Below, piece after piece: positions 1 to 7,483 of a stretch of DNA of 20,137 nt (positions within the stretch are counted from its first letter, which is position 1; each line of letters starts with the position of its first letter). The stretch covers positions 1-20,137 of the forward strand of contig CAJMPZ010000042.1 in assembly GCA_905215445.1 (NCBI GenBank). Direction: 5' to 3'. The stretch is from an uncultured bacterium (GTDB lineage: Bacteria; Actinomycetota; Coriobacteriia; Coriobacteriales; Coriobacteriaceae). The translations under genes and the position numbers were made by a program. The notes under the pieces were generated by a model. That model worked only from the letters and a program-made list of their open reading frames with translations. It did no database searches and had not been told where the DNA came from.

Positions 1-46
1 ATAGCAGACTTTTTTGCCGGCGCGTATATCGTTGGCAAACTGGAAA

Positions 47-81
47 ACCACCACAAAGGTGCCTGTCCCCTTTGTGGTGGT
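47..81 (-). terminator. Hairpin terminator after the murT-gatD fusion
   Basis: A perfect 13-bp stem (47-59 pairing with 69-81) encloses a 9-base loop. Read on the minus strand it begins 7 bases after the murT-gatD stop and is followed by TTTTCC, a short U-run. It fits an intrinsic terminator, although the weak T tract leaves open that it is a dispersed palindromic repeat placed at a gene end. Confidence 0.55.
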
Positions 82-87
82 GGGGCG

Positions 88-2265
88 TTAGGGGAGGAGC
101 TTCATCGCGGCGTCGTGGGCGGCGTGCTCGTAGGTGTCGTCGAGGGGTTTGAGCGGCAGCAGGGCGGCGGCCTGTGCGTCGCCACGGCGCTCAAGGGCGT
201 GGGCGATGAGCCAGTCGGCAAGTTCGGGGTTTTTGGGCAGCGCTGGTCCGTGCAGGTACGTGCCGATGACTCCCCTGTAGATCAGACCCTCAAAGCCATC
301 GTCGCCGTTGTTGCCGGTGCCCGCGACGACGGACGTTCCGAGCGGCGTGGCATCGACGTCCAAAAGCGTGCGGCCGCCGTGGTTCTCGAATCCGACAAAG
401 GGCTCGGGTGCCAGGTCGGTCTTGACGGCGACGTTGCCGATCAGGCGGTCGGAGCCGCGTACGGTTTCGGCGGCAATGACCCCCAGACCCTCGATGCGAT
501 CCTCGCCCATATAGTACGAACGGCCGAGCAGCTGATAGCCGCCACAGATGGCAAGCAGCGAGCCGCCATCCTCAACATAGGCCGCGACCTTGTCTTTTTG
601 GGCGAGCAGCTCGTGTGCCACGGCTAGCTGGTCGCGGTCGGAGCCGCCACCCATCATGACGATATCGGCATCGGTCAAATCAAGCGTTTCGCCCATACGG
701 ACCTCGTCTACACGCGCGGGAATGCCACGCCAGGCGCAGCGGCGCTCGAGGGCGATAACGTTGCCGCCGTCGGCATAGAGGTTGAGGGCATCGGGGTACA
801 GGTAGACGATACGCAGGGGGCGCGAAAGCTCGACCGGCGCAATATCGGTGGGGACAGCGCTACCATCGGCGCGCGTTATGGCGTGGGAGACAATCGAGCT
901 TGCATCGTCGTCTTTAAGCCCGTCGAGTTCCTTGACCAGCGGCGGGAAGGCCGTGTAGTTGGCGACGGCGTAGAAGGTGTCATCGGCGGCCTCGTCTGCC
1001 ACGGCGCCGATCGCCTGCGCGACGTCCGAGATAATCGCGGCATCGATGCCGGCGTACTTGAGGCGTACCTGCATGTCGTGCGCACGCGTGCCTCCGGCAA
1101 AGGCGACAAGATCCGGCGTGTCGGCGATGCGCTCGAAGTCGACATCGTAGATCCACGAGACATCGTGGCCGTCGGCATCGTTATCGTTTAGGAAGAAGGC
1201 GCAGAGCCTGCCACCTGCCGTTTTAATGGACTGGATCTGGCGATCGAAGCCCACGGGATTCTTGGCCAGGTTGGCCTCGACGGTGCGGCCGGCAATATCC
1301 CAGCGGCCCATGCGTCCGCCGGCGGGCACGTAGGCATTAAGCGTGGGCTGCAGATGTGCCGCGTCCACGCCCAGCTCGTGCGCCGCAAAGAAGGCGGCGG
1401 CGACGTTATAGACCATGTACAGGCCGTTGTAGCGCGTGGCGATGTGCACGGCGGGCGCGTTGGCCTCGGGTCCAAAGGCCAGGTCAAAGCCGTAGCCGTC
1501 GCAGCCGAGCTCAACGCCCGTCACGCGGCGGACAAGCGCAGGGCGGGCCCAGCCGCACGAAGGGCAATGATAGGCGCCCAGCTGTCCGTACTGCACATAG
1601 TCGTATTCCAGCGGGGCGTTGCACTGCGAGCAAAAACGCGAGTCGCTAATGCGGTCGGACTCGGTGCCTGTGGCGCCGTCGATGCCAAAGGCGATGCTCG
1701 TGTTGGGGACGCGCGCGGCGATCGAGGCGCACAGCGGATCGTCGGCGTTGTAGATGAGCGTTGTTGCCGGAGAGAGCTCCAACGCATGGACGATGACGTC
1801 TTGGGTATGGTCGATCTCGCCGTAGCGGTCTAGCTGGTCGCGGAACAGGTTGAGCAGCACAAAGTACGTCGGTTTGAGCTTGGGCAGAACGCGTACGGTG
1901 TAGAGCTCGTCGCACTCAAAAACGCCCACGCGCTTGCCGCTGCTGGTGTGCTTAAGGCTGCCGCGGGCCTCGAGCAGAGCACCCACCACACCAGGCTCCA
2001 TATTGTTGCCGGCACGGTTGCACACCACGGTAGCGCCGCTGGCAGCAACGGCGTCAGCGATGAGGTTGGAGGTGGTGGTCTTGCCATTAGTACCGGTAAT
2101 CACCACGCTGCGGTCGACCAGGCTCGCGAGGTCGCTTAGCAGCTCGGGGTCGATCTTCATGGCGATGCGGCCGGGAAGCACGCCACCCTGGCGTTTGAGG
2201 ACAGAGCGCAGTCCCCAGCGGGCGATATCGCTCGAGGTGCAGGCGAGAGATGAGCGGAGGTTCAT
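88..2265 (-). CDS. murT-gatD: Fused MurT-GatD lipid II isoglutaminyl synthase
   Basis: This single 725-residue chain appears to hold both subunits of the enzyme that amidates the D-glutamate of lipid II to D-isoglutamine, with glutamine as nitrogen donor and ATP. Residues 1 to about 450 are MurT: a Mur-ligase P-loop GTNGKTT at 58-64, a Cys4 zinc ribbon (C212, C215, C234, C237), the NLAKNPVGF signature at 332-340 and the Asp-rich DADGHDVSW stretch at 363-371. After a linker of about 30 residues, residues 483-690 are the GatD class I amidotransferase, with catalytic Cys574 in AICGGYQ and His672 in TYLHGP. In most Gram-positives murT and gatD are two adjacent genes, so the fusion is unusual. It is last in a three-gene operon, 45 bases after the preceding stop, with AGGAAC upstream of the ATG. 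The product should be cytoplasmic, at the membrane face where lipid II is made. Confidence 0.93.
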   Translation of the reverse strand: MNLRSSLACTSSDIARWGLRSVLKRQGGVLPGRIAMKIDPELLSDLASLVDRSVVITGTNGKTTTSNLIADAVAASGATVVCNRAGNNMEPGVVGALLEARGSLKHTSSGKRVGVFECDELYTVRVLPKLKPTYFVLLNLFRDQLDRYGEIDHTQDVIVHALELSPATTLIYNADDPLCASIAARVPNTSIAFGIDGATGTESDRISDSRFCSQCNAPLEYDYVQYGQLGAYHCPSCGWARPALVRRVTGVELGCDGYGFDLAFGPEANAPAVHIATRYNGLYMVYNVAAAFFAAHELGVDAAHLQPTLNAYVPAGGRMGRWDIAGRTVEANLAKNPVGFDRQIQSIKTAGGRLCAFFLNDNDADGHDVSWIYDVDFERIADTPDLVAFAGGTRAHDMQVRLKYAGIDAAIISDVAQAIGAVADEAADDTFYAVANYTAFPPLVKELDGLKDDDASSIVSHAITRADGSAVPTDIAPVELSRPLRIVYLYPDALNLYADGGNVIALERRCAWRGIPARVDEVRMGETLDLTDADIVMMGGGSDRDQLAVAHELLAQKDKVAAYVEDGGSLLAICGGYQLLGRSYYMGEDRIEGLGVIAAETVRGSDRLIGNVAVKTDLAPEPFVGFENHGGRTLLDVDATPLGTSVVAGTGNNGDDGFEGLIYRGVIGTYLHGPALPKNPELADWLIAHALERRGDAQAAALLPLKPLDDTYEHAAHDAAMKLLP

Positions 2266-2310
2266 GAAGCCGTTCCTAACATAGATGACATGGTCGGGGC
2301 GATCGCGTCG

Positions 2311-3354
2311 CTAAAAGCCGTAGCGGCGCGCAAATTCCTGGGCGAGCTGCGATACATCTTCGCAGGCGTTGGCCCAGGGGGCAAAGTCGGGGGTGTCCGA
2401 GATAATGCCGTCGGCCTCCCAAACTGCCTGGTGCGAAAGGTCCCAGGGGTCGCGCGGCTCGGGTCGGCAGGGAAGATACGGCGTCTGGTACATGGGATTC
2501 AGCAAGAAGAACGCGCCGCCCTCGCAGCGGTTAGCGAACTCACGCAGCGCACGCACCGCCGGGCGCATCTTGTTTGTTTTGAACAGCAAGATCGTGCGGG
2601 CGAGCAGGTACCAAGGAGAGTTTTCGAGTGCGTCTGCCCCCATCTGTTCCTCGAGCTGATGCGCCAGGGCAAAAAAGCCGTCCTGGTCTTCCAAGCGGGC
2701 GAGGGCAAGCAATACGGTGCCGGCGGCTCGGGTGGGATAGCCCTCCGCCTTAAGGACACGGCGAGCATAGTTGGCGGCGGCGCGGTAACGAGCGCTCGCC
2801 ATGCACAGCTGCGAGATGGCCTCGAGTGTGTGAAGCCACCCGATAAGGGCCGGCTCGCTCACGGTAAGGTCCGCTGCGGTGACACCGTCGGCCAAAACAT
2901 TATTGGCCCAATAGTGCGGGGCCTCCATATCAAACCCGGGCACGCTCTGTTGCAGGTAGTCGGCCGTGCTCGCCTCGAGCTTCATCAGGTCGCCCAGGCA
3001 GGCGTCAACGGGCGTGTCCGCCAAAATGATGGCGAGCAGCTGGGCATCGAGGACATGCGCATCGATGCGGACGATCTTGAGCAGCTCATCACGCATATCG
3101 TCGAACAGGCGGTTGCGCGTCTGCTCAAACTCCTCGTCGCTGCCCATGTCCTCGATGCGATGGAGCTCGTCGAGCAGGTGGCGATGAACACCGGCATAGG
3201 ACAGCAGCGCCTGAGCATGCTCGGACTGCGCATACTTTTGGGGATTCGCGCTAATGTCGTTATGGACAAGCTCGCGTGCTGCATCGGTGAGCTCGGGGTG
3301 CGACGCCAGATAGGTGCGCTCCAGGTAGGCGGGGATGTAGACGCTCGGATCCAT
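2311..3354 (-). CDS. Hypothetical helical-repeat protein, second of a paralogous pair
   Basis: I do not recognise a named family. The 347-residue protein is acidic and almost entirely predicted helix, with TPR-like helical pairs around residues 170-300 (Ala/Arg/Leu-rich stretches such as YRAAANYARRVLKAEG). It has no signal peptide or membrane segment. Its middle and C-terminal half follows the same order of landmarks as the upstream gene: a helical pair, an LA..LE segment, a (S/D)PW..(L/I)A segment, an R-C-aliphatic helix, then Pro/Tyr/Arg loops and a closing APWA/AAWV motif. The two are therefore probably paralogs. Its ATG overlaps the upstream stop by one base (TAATG), and GGGAGGAG lies a few bases upstream, so translation is likely coupled. 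Position in front of murT-gatD suggests, without proving, an envelope-related or scaffold role. Confidence 0.75.
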   Translation of the reverse strand: MDPSVYIPAYLERTYLASHPELTDAARELVHNDISANPQKYAQSEHAQALLSYAGVHRHLLDELHRIEDMGSDEEFEQTRNRLFDDMRDELLKIVRIDAHVLDAQLLAIILADTPVDACLGDLMKLEASTADYLQQSVPGFDMEAPHYWANNVLADGVTAADLTVSEPALIGWLHTLEAISQLCMASARYRAAANYARRVLKAEGYPTRAAGTVLLALARLEDQDGFFALAHQLEEQMGADALENSPWYLLARTILLFKTNKMRPAVRALREFANRCEGGAFFLLNPMYQTPYLPCRPEPRDPWDLSHQAVWEADGIISDTPDFAPWANACEDVSQLAQEFARRYGF

Positions 3355-4430
3355 TAGAGGTCTCCTCCCTTAAACGGCAAGCCCTGCTCGGCCGCCCGCA
3401 GTATGCGCTCGTCGATCTGGGAGCGCACGATGTCGTTGGTGGCGACCCAGGCGGCAAAGCTGGCGTTGTCGGGCGCGCCCAGGCCCTCCTGCAGTACCGG
3501 CGTCGCCTCGGAGAGTGCAAGGACGAGCTCGTCGGTGGAGCCTGCACCCACGTTGACGCGGGCATAGACGCCATCGGGAAACTCGGTTTGGAAGTAGAGC
3601 GCCTCGGCTGCGTGCGGGCACGAGCGCGCAAGGATACGCAGGTAGTGCTCGGCACCCTCGTAGTCCAGCTCGCGCCAGGCTGCGCTCATCAGCGCGATGA
3701 GCGTCCACGGGTCCAAGTCACGCTCCGCGTCCTTGGGACGACGGCGCAGCGGCGTGTTGGCGAGATAGGGGACGGAGTGGGCAGAGCGAAAGCGCTTGAG
3801 CTCCTCGGCGGGGTATTCGAGCTTTGCCATGGCAAGCATCGCAGTATGGCGGACGCCGGCGGGGTCGTTGGGCGCAAAGTCCAGGCTGCGATTCGCGGCA
3901 TCCAACGACATGCGGTAGCGGCCGCTAATGAGCGCGCGCGATGCCAAGGCGGCAAGCCAGCGCAGGTAGGGACGGCGGGTCAGGTCGCCTGCGGCCTCGC
4001 GCTCGTAGGGGTCCTGCGCCGAGGCGATCTTGAGCGCCAGGTCGTGTTCGACTTCATCGCACTTGGATACCAAGTACTGTACGTATTCCTCGTTGGAGTC
4101 AGCGGTGAGGGCGCACAACATGCGCTGCGCATCCCAGTTGGCCGGATCGAGTGCGGCGGCCTCGCGAAGCATGTTCTCGGCAGCGCCCTCTTCTTGCTCT
4201 GCCTGGGTATCGTCAGGGATAAAGGGAATGCGGTAGTCGACAGCCTCGACCACCTTGGCAATGAGATGCCCGGCGCGGTCACGGTCGTGCACGATGAGCG
4301 GCGCGGGGTTGCGGGTGAATTGTTCCATCAGACGTTCTACGGCGGTGCCGTCGGTGAGCGGGATATTGTCGCGGCGCAAGGCCTCAAGAACGAGGCGATG
4401 GCAATCCTCTTGAATGGGATCGAATGCCAT
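3354..4430 (-). CDS. Hypothetical helical-repeat (TPR-like) protein, first of a paralogous pair
   Basis: A 358-residue, mainly helical, acidic protein of unrecognised family. Helical hairpins resembling TPR units occur around residues 100-290, for instance YRMSLDAANRSLDFAPNDPA, which has the typical TPR pattern of small residues and a Pro after the second helix. It has no secretion signal. I chose the ATG at 4430 rather than the in-frame ATG ten codons upstream because AAAGGAGG sits 4 bases before it. The gene leads an operon with the paralog at 2311-3354 and murT-gatD. A -10-like TATATA lies near 4470 on the minus strand but no convincing -35 was found. It could be a protein-interaction scaffold; nothing catalytic is visible. 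Confidence 0.75.
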   Translation of the reverse strand: MAFDPIQEDCHRLVLEALRRDNIPLTDGTAVERLMEQFTRNPAPLIVHDRDRAGHLIAKVVEAVDYRIPFIPDDTQAEQEEGAAENMLREAAALDPANWDAQRMLCALTADSNEEYVQYLVSKCDEVEHDLALKIASAQDPYEREAAGDLTRRPYLRWLAALASRALISGRYRMSLDAANRSLDFAPNDPAGVRHTAMLAMAKLEYPAEELKRFRSAHSVPYLANTPLRRRPKDAERDLDPWTLIALMSAAWRELDYEGAEHYLRILARSCPHAAEALYFQTEFPDGVYARVNVGAGSTDELVLALSEATPVLQEGLGAPDNASFAAWVATNDIVRSQIDERILRAAEQGLPFKGGDL

Positions 4431-4679
4431 GGGGCCTCCTTTGCTGCGGTTAGGGTTCAAATGTCTCTATATAAGGTTCTAGTTTACCCGCATGTGGCAC
4501 ACCGGGGGTGTCGCACTTAGACTTGCACCTTTGCACCACGAAGACGGATGTCGCACAAATGTCGGCACCTTGGACGACCGAGTGGTATCACGGTGCCGCA
4601 AACGGTCGATTTTTGGCGGCGAACGGGGCACATTTTGGAGGAGCACCGTCCTGCCCGGGATATGTAGTCAACCTTGATA

Positions 4680-4744
4680 AAACGTTTGCCCAGCTTGGGA
4701 GTATGAATGCCCCACAAGGGTCTTCAGGGATAGAAAAAACGTTT
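4680..4744. promoter_or_regulatory. Paired AAACGTTT palindromes, LacI-family operator-like
   Basis: AAACGTTT occurs at 4680-4687 and 4737-4744, each flanked by further A residues on the left. A central CG with AA/TT flanks is the core of many LacI/PurR/CcpA-family operators. The second copy lies 43 bases before the -10-like TAAAAT of adh, which suits repression or DNA looping. No regulator gene is nearby and the flanks do not match a full cre consensus. Confidence 0.3.
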
Positions 4745-4863
4745 CATCATTGTCGGCTTTAGGTGAATAACTGACCAACCAGAACGGTAAAATAGTGTTT
4801 GTCTGAGCGTTGAGACGTTTAGACATCGCGCATTGTCATCGCCGGCAACGCGCAAACCGGTCC

Positions 4864-4890
4864 TAACGGAGCCAATCGGGTGCTCCGTTA
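4864..4890 (+). promoter_or_regulatory. Inverted repeat in the adh leader
   Basis: TAACGGAGC at 4864-4872 and its exact complement GCTCCGTTA at 4882-4890 enclose 9 bases, ending 40 bases before the adh start codon and followed by TATATACG. It could be a leader hairpin or an operator. It is not followed by a T-run, so it is not a standard terminator. Confidence 0.4.
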
Positions 4891-4930
4891 TATACGCAAG
4901 TCTAAGAGGGGCTTGTTTAGGAGGCACAGT

Positions 4931-6154
4931 ATGGGACGTTTTACCAATCCTCGCGATCTGTACTTTGGTGAGGGCGCTCGCCACGAGGTGAAGAACCTCA
5001 AGGGCAAGAAGGCCATCATCGTTTCTGGCGGCAGCTCTATGCGCCGCGGCGGGTTCCTGCAGGACGTCGAGAACGACCTTAAGGAAGGCGGTTTCGAGGT
5101 CAAGCTGTTCGAGGGCGTCGAGTCCGACCCGTCCATCGAGACGGTCATGAAGGGCGCCGAGGCCATGCGCGAGTTCGAGCCCGACTGGATTATCGCCATC
5201 GGCGGCGGCTCGCCCATCGATGCCGCTAAGGCCATGTGGGTCTTCTACGAGTATCCCGAGGAGTCCTTCGATAACATCATCCAGCCGTTCAGCTTCCCCG
5301 AGCTGCGTCAGAAGGCTCATTTCTGCGCCATCTCCTCTACCTCCGGCACCGCTACCGAGGTCACCGCGTTCTCCGTCATCACCGACTACGCCAAGGGCAT
5401 CAAGTACCCGCTGGCCGACTTCAACATCACCCCTGATGTCGCCATCGTCGACCCCGAGCTCACCTACACCATGCCCGCCAAGCTGTGCGCTCACACCGGC
5501 ATGGATGCTCTGACCCACTGCATGGAGGCCTACGTTTCCACCTGCGCCTCTATGTTCACCGACGCCAACGCCCTGCACGGCATCCGCGAGATCGTCGAGT
5601 GGCTGCCCAAGTCCTATGCTGGCGACCATGAGGCCCGTCAGCACATGCACGAGGCTCAGTGCATCGCCGGTATCGCCTTCTCCTCGGGCCTGCTCGGCAT
5701 CGTTCACTCCATGGCTCACAAGACCGGTGCTGCCTTCGAGAACGGCCACATCATCCACGGTGCTGCTAACGCCATGTACCTGGGCAAGGTCATCCAGTGG
5801 AACTCCAAGGACCCGCGTGCTGCCGAGCGTTACGCTTACGTGGCCAAGGAGATCCTGCACCTTCCCGGCGAGACCAACGAGGAGCTCATCGCTGCGCTCG
5901 TCCAGAAGATCCGCGACCTCAACGACCAGCTCAACATTCCGCAGTCCATCAAGGATTACGCGAATGGTGGCGTGAAGGTCGACGCCGAGAACCCGCAGAT
6001 GGTTTCCGAGGAGGAGTTCCTCGCCAAGCTCCCCGAGATCGCCGCGAACGCCGAGCAGGACGCCTGCACGCCCGAGAACCCGCGTGAGACCAAGGCTGCC
6101 GACTTCGAGAAGATTCTCAAGGCCTGCTACTACGACACCGACATCGATTTCTAA
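4931..6154 (+). CDS. Iron-containing alcohol dehydrogenase (butanol dehydrogenase-like)
   Basis: A 407-residue group III (Fe-dependent) alcohol dehydrogenase, expected to interconvert an aldehyde and alcohol with NAD(P)H in fermentation. The nucleotide-binding loop GGGSPIDAAK is at 91-100. The metal site is complete by comparison with FucO-type enzymes: Asp192 and His196 in MDALTH, His259 in VHSMAH, and His276 in HGAAN. Length is typical of the single-domain family, so it is not the bifunctional AdhE. I chose the ATG at 4931, preceded by TTTAGGAGGCACAGT; an upstream in-frame ATG at 4880 has no ribosome site and adds a basic non-family extension. Codon choice is very narrow (AAG, GAG, CTG, ATC, GGC), the signature of a highly expressed gene. 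A strong terminator follows. The substrate is not predictable from sequence alone. Confidence 0.92.
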   Translation: MGRFTNPRDLYFGEGARHEVKNLKGKKAIIVSGGSSMRRGGFLQDVENDLKEGGFEVKLFEGVESDPSIETVMKGAEAMREFEPDWIIAIGGGSPIDAAKAMWVFYEYPEESFDNIIQPFSFPELRQKAHFCAISSTSGTATEVTAFSVITDYAKGIKYPLADFNITPDVAIVDPELTYTMPAKLCAHTGMDALTHCMEAYVSTCASMFTDANALHGIREIVEWLPKSYAGDHEARQHMHEAQCIAGIAFSSGLLGIVHSMAHKTGAAFENGHIIHGAANAMYLGKVIQWNSKDPRAAERYAYVAKEILHLPGETNEELIAALVQKIRDLNDQLNIPQSIKDYANGGVKVDAENPQMVSEEEFLAKLPEIAANAEQDACTPENPRETKAADFEKILKACYYDTDIDF

Positions 6155-6176
6155 TCGACTCTTGTTATCGTAACGA

Positions 6177-6220
6177 GGGGCTCCGCACGTATCTGTACGG
6201 AGCCCCTTTCTTTTTCTTTT
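6177..6220 (+). terminator. Strong intrinsic terminator between adh and gldA
   Basis: GGGGCTCCG at 6177-6185 pairs with CGGAGCCCC at 6198-6206, followed by TTTCTTTTTCTTTT. It ends only 16 bases before the gldA start, leaving no room for a promoter behind it. A further small palindrome (CTTGTTA/TAACGAG, 6161-6177) lies just upstream. Confidence 0.9.
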
Positions 6221-6236
6221 AGAGAATGGGATAGTT

Positions 6237-7337
6237 ATGGCTGCAATTTTCAATAGCCCCAGCAAGTACATCCAGGGTCCGGACGAGCTCGCCAAGCTCG
6301 GCTCCTATGTCGAGCCGCTCGGCGCTAAGGCCCTCGTCGTCGTGACGCCTTCGGGCAAGAAGCGCGTCGGTGCCAAGATCGAGGGCGGTTTTGCCGAGGC
6401 TAAGGCCGAGCTGCTGTTTGAGGACTTTAACGGCGAGTGCTCCAAGGGCGAGGTCGATCGCCTGGTCGCGCTCGCTCGCGACAACGGTTGCGACATCATC
6501 GTCGGCGTCGGTGGCGGCAAGATCCTCGACACCGCGAAGGCCGTCGCCTATTACCTGGAGTCCCCGGTTATCATTTGCCCCACCATTGCTTCGACCGATG
6601 CCCCATGTTCGGCGCTTTCGGTGCTCTACACCGACGATGGCCAGTTCGATAAATATCTCTTCCTTAAGGCAAACCCCAACATTGTCCTGATGGATACGAC
6701 GGTTATCGCGGCGAGCCCGGTGCGCCTGACGGTTTCCGGTATGGGCGATGCGCTCGCAACCTACTTTGAGGCCCAGGCGACGCATGATGCCGACGGTGGC
6801 ACTTGCGCCGGCGGCAAGGGCGGAATGGCCGGCCTGGCGCTCGCCAAGCTCTGCTACGAGACGCTTATGGCCGATGGCGTCAAGGCCAAGGTCGCGCTGG
6901 AGAAGGGTGCGCTGACGCCTGCCGTCGAGCATATCATCGAGGCCAACACGCTGCTTTCGGGCATTGGCTTTGAGAGCTCGGGTCTTGCTGCTGCTCATGC
7001 CATCCACAATGGCCTGACGATGCTGCCCGAGTGCCATGGCATGTATCACGGCGAGAAGGTCGCCTTTGGCACCATCGTCCAGCTGGTACTCGAAGATGCT
7101 CCGACTGAGAAACTCGAGGAAGTCTTGGGCTTCTGCATTGAGCTGGGCCTGCCGGTCACGATGAAGGAACTTGGCGTTGCCGAGCTTACGCGCGAGCAGG
7201 CCATGATTGTTGCCGAGGCCGCCTGCGCGCCCGATGACACCATGTGCAACATGCCGTTTGAGGTGACGCCCGAGATGGTCGCAAACGCCATTCTGGGTGC
7301 CGACGCACTGGGTCACTACTACCTCATGGATGAGTAA
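6237..7337 (+). CDS. gldA: Glycerol dehydrogenase
   Basis: A 366-residue NAD-dependent glycerol dehydrogenase that oxidises glycerol to dihydroxyacetone, or runs in reverse. The NAD loop VGVGGGKILDTAK is at 89-101. The zinc ligands of the GldA family fall at Asp171 (GMGDALATYFEA), His254 (AAAHAIHNG) and His271 (YHGEKV), and the substrate-loop Asp121 (STDAPCSALSVLY) is present. Length matches the family (about 365). The ribosome site before the ATG is weak (GAATGGGATAGTT). The gene lies 82 bases after adh, just behind a strong terminator, and has its own terminator downstream. A paralog follows at 7484-8551. Together they suggest a glycerol/dihydroxyacetone redox module beside alcohol fermentation. 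Confidence 0.93.
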   Translation: MAAIFNSPSKYIQGPDELAKLGSYVEPLGAKALVVVTPSGKKRVGAKIEGGFAEAKAELLFEDFNGECSKGEVDRLVALARDNGCDIIVGVGGGKILDTAKAVAYYLESPVIICPTIASTDAPCSALSVLYTDDGQFDKYLFLKANPNIVLMDTTVIAASPVRLTVSGMGDALATYFEAQATHDADGGTCAGGKGGMAGLALAKLCYETLMADGVKAKVALEKGALTPAVEHIIEANTLLSGIGFESSGLAAAHAIHNGLTMLPECHGMYHGEKVAFGTIVQLVLEDAPTEKLEEVLGFCIELGLPVTMKELGVAELTREQAMIVAEAACAPDDTMCNMPFEVTPEMVANAILGADALGHYYLMDE

Positions 7338-7351
7338 ATCACGCTAAAGAA

Positions 7352-7385
7352 GGGGCAAAGCCGGAAGATGGCTTTGCCCCTTTTT
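7352..7385 (+). terminator. Intrinsic terminator after gldA
   Basis: GGGGCAAAGCC (7352-7362) pairs perfectly with GGCTTTGCCCC (7370-7380) around a 7-base loop and is followed directly by TTTTT. It begins 15 bases after the gldA stop. Confidence 0.93.
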
Positions 7386-7389
7386 GCTA

Positions 7390-7453
7390 TGGTGCAAAGT
7401 AACCTGTTCCAATGCACAAGTTGGTGCAGGGGGGGACAGGTTGCTTTGCATCA
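7390..7453. repeat. Nested palindromic element between the two gld genes
   Basis: Outer arms 7390-7410 and 7433-7453 match at 18 of 21 positions. An inner hairpin TGCAC/GTGCA (7413-7417, 7424-7428) is nested inside, giving a two-tier stem. Both the outer arms and the loop of the hairpin at 47-81 contain a CAAAG and CCTGT(C/T)CC pattern, hinting at a dispersed repeat family. It lies between the gldA terminator and the start of the gldA paralog. Confidence 0.6.
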
Positions 7454-7483
7454 ATCTTTGTTTGATGAAGGGCGGATTCGCGT

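Larger units (their letters stand above)
4431..4930. other. 500-base divergent intergenic region between the murT operon and adh
   Basis: No convincing gene is present; short open frames here lack ribosome sites. Visible items are two exact copies of TGTCGCAC 40 bases apart (4509-4516 and 4549-4556), a tandem TTGCACC pair (4522-4528, 4531-4537), a CGGCACC/GGTGCCG inverted repeat (4563-4569 and 4592-4598), two AAACGTTT palindromes, a -10-like TAAAAT at 4788-4793 facing adh, and a 9-bp inverted repeat at 4864-4890. The length and repeat density suggest complex regulation of the flanking divergent units. Confidence 0.6.

Noticed and set aside
2290..4520. Plus-strand open frames opposite the two helical-repeat genes
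   Set aside because: No ribosome sites and no domain; the minus-strand frames have SD sequences, TAATG coupling and operon context.
4745..4775. Rex-type redox operator before adh
   Set aside because: TTCATC...GGTGAATAA is only loosely symmetric and does not match Rex consensus half sites.
4724..6295. Long minus-strand open frame opposite adh
   Set aside because: It lies antisense to a gene with full family motifs and strong codon bias; its Val/Leu/Gly/Asp-rich product is a mirror of the adh codons and has no ribosome site.
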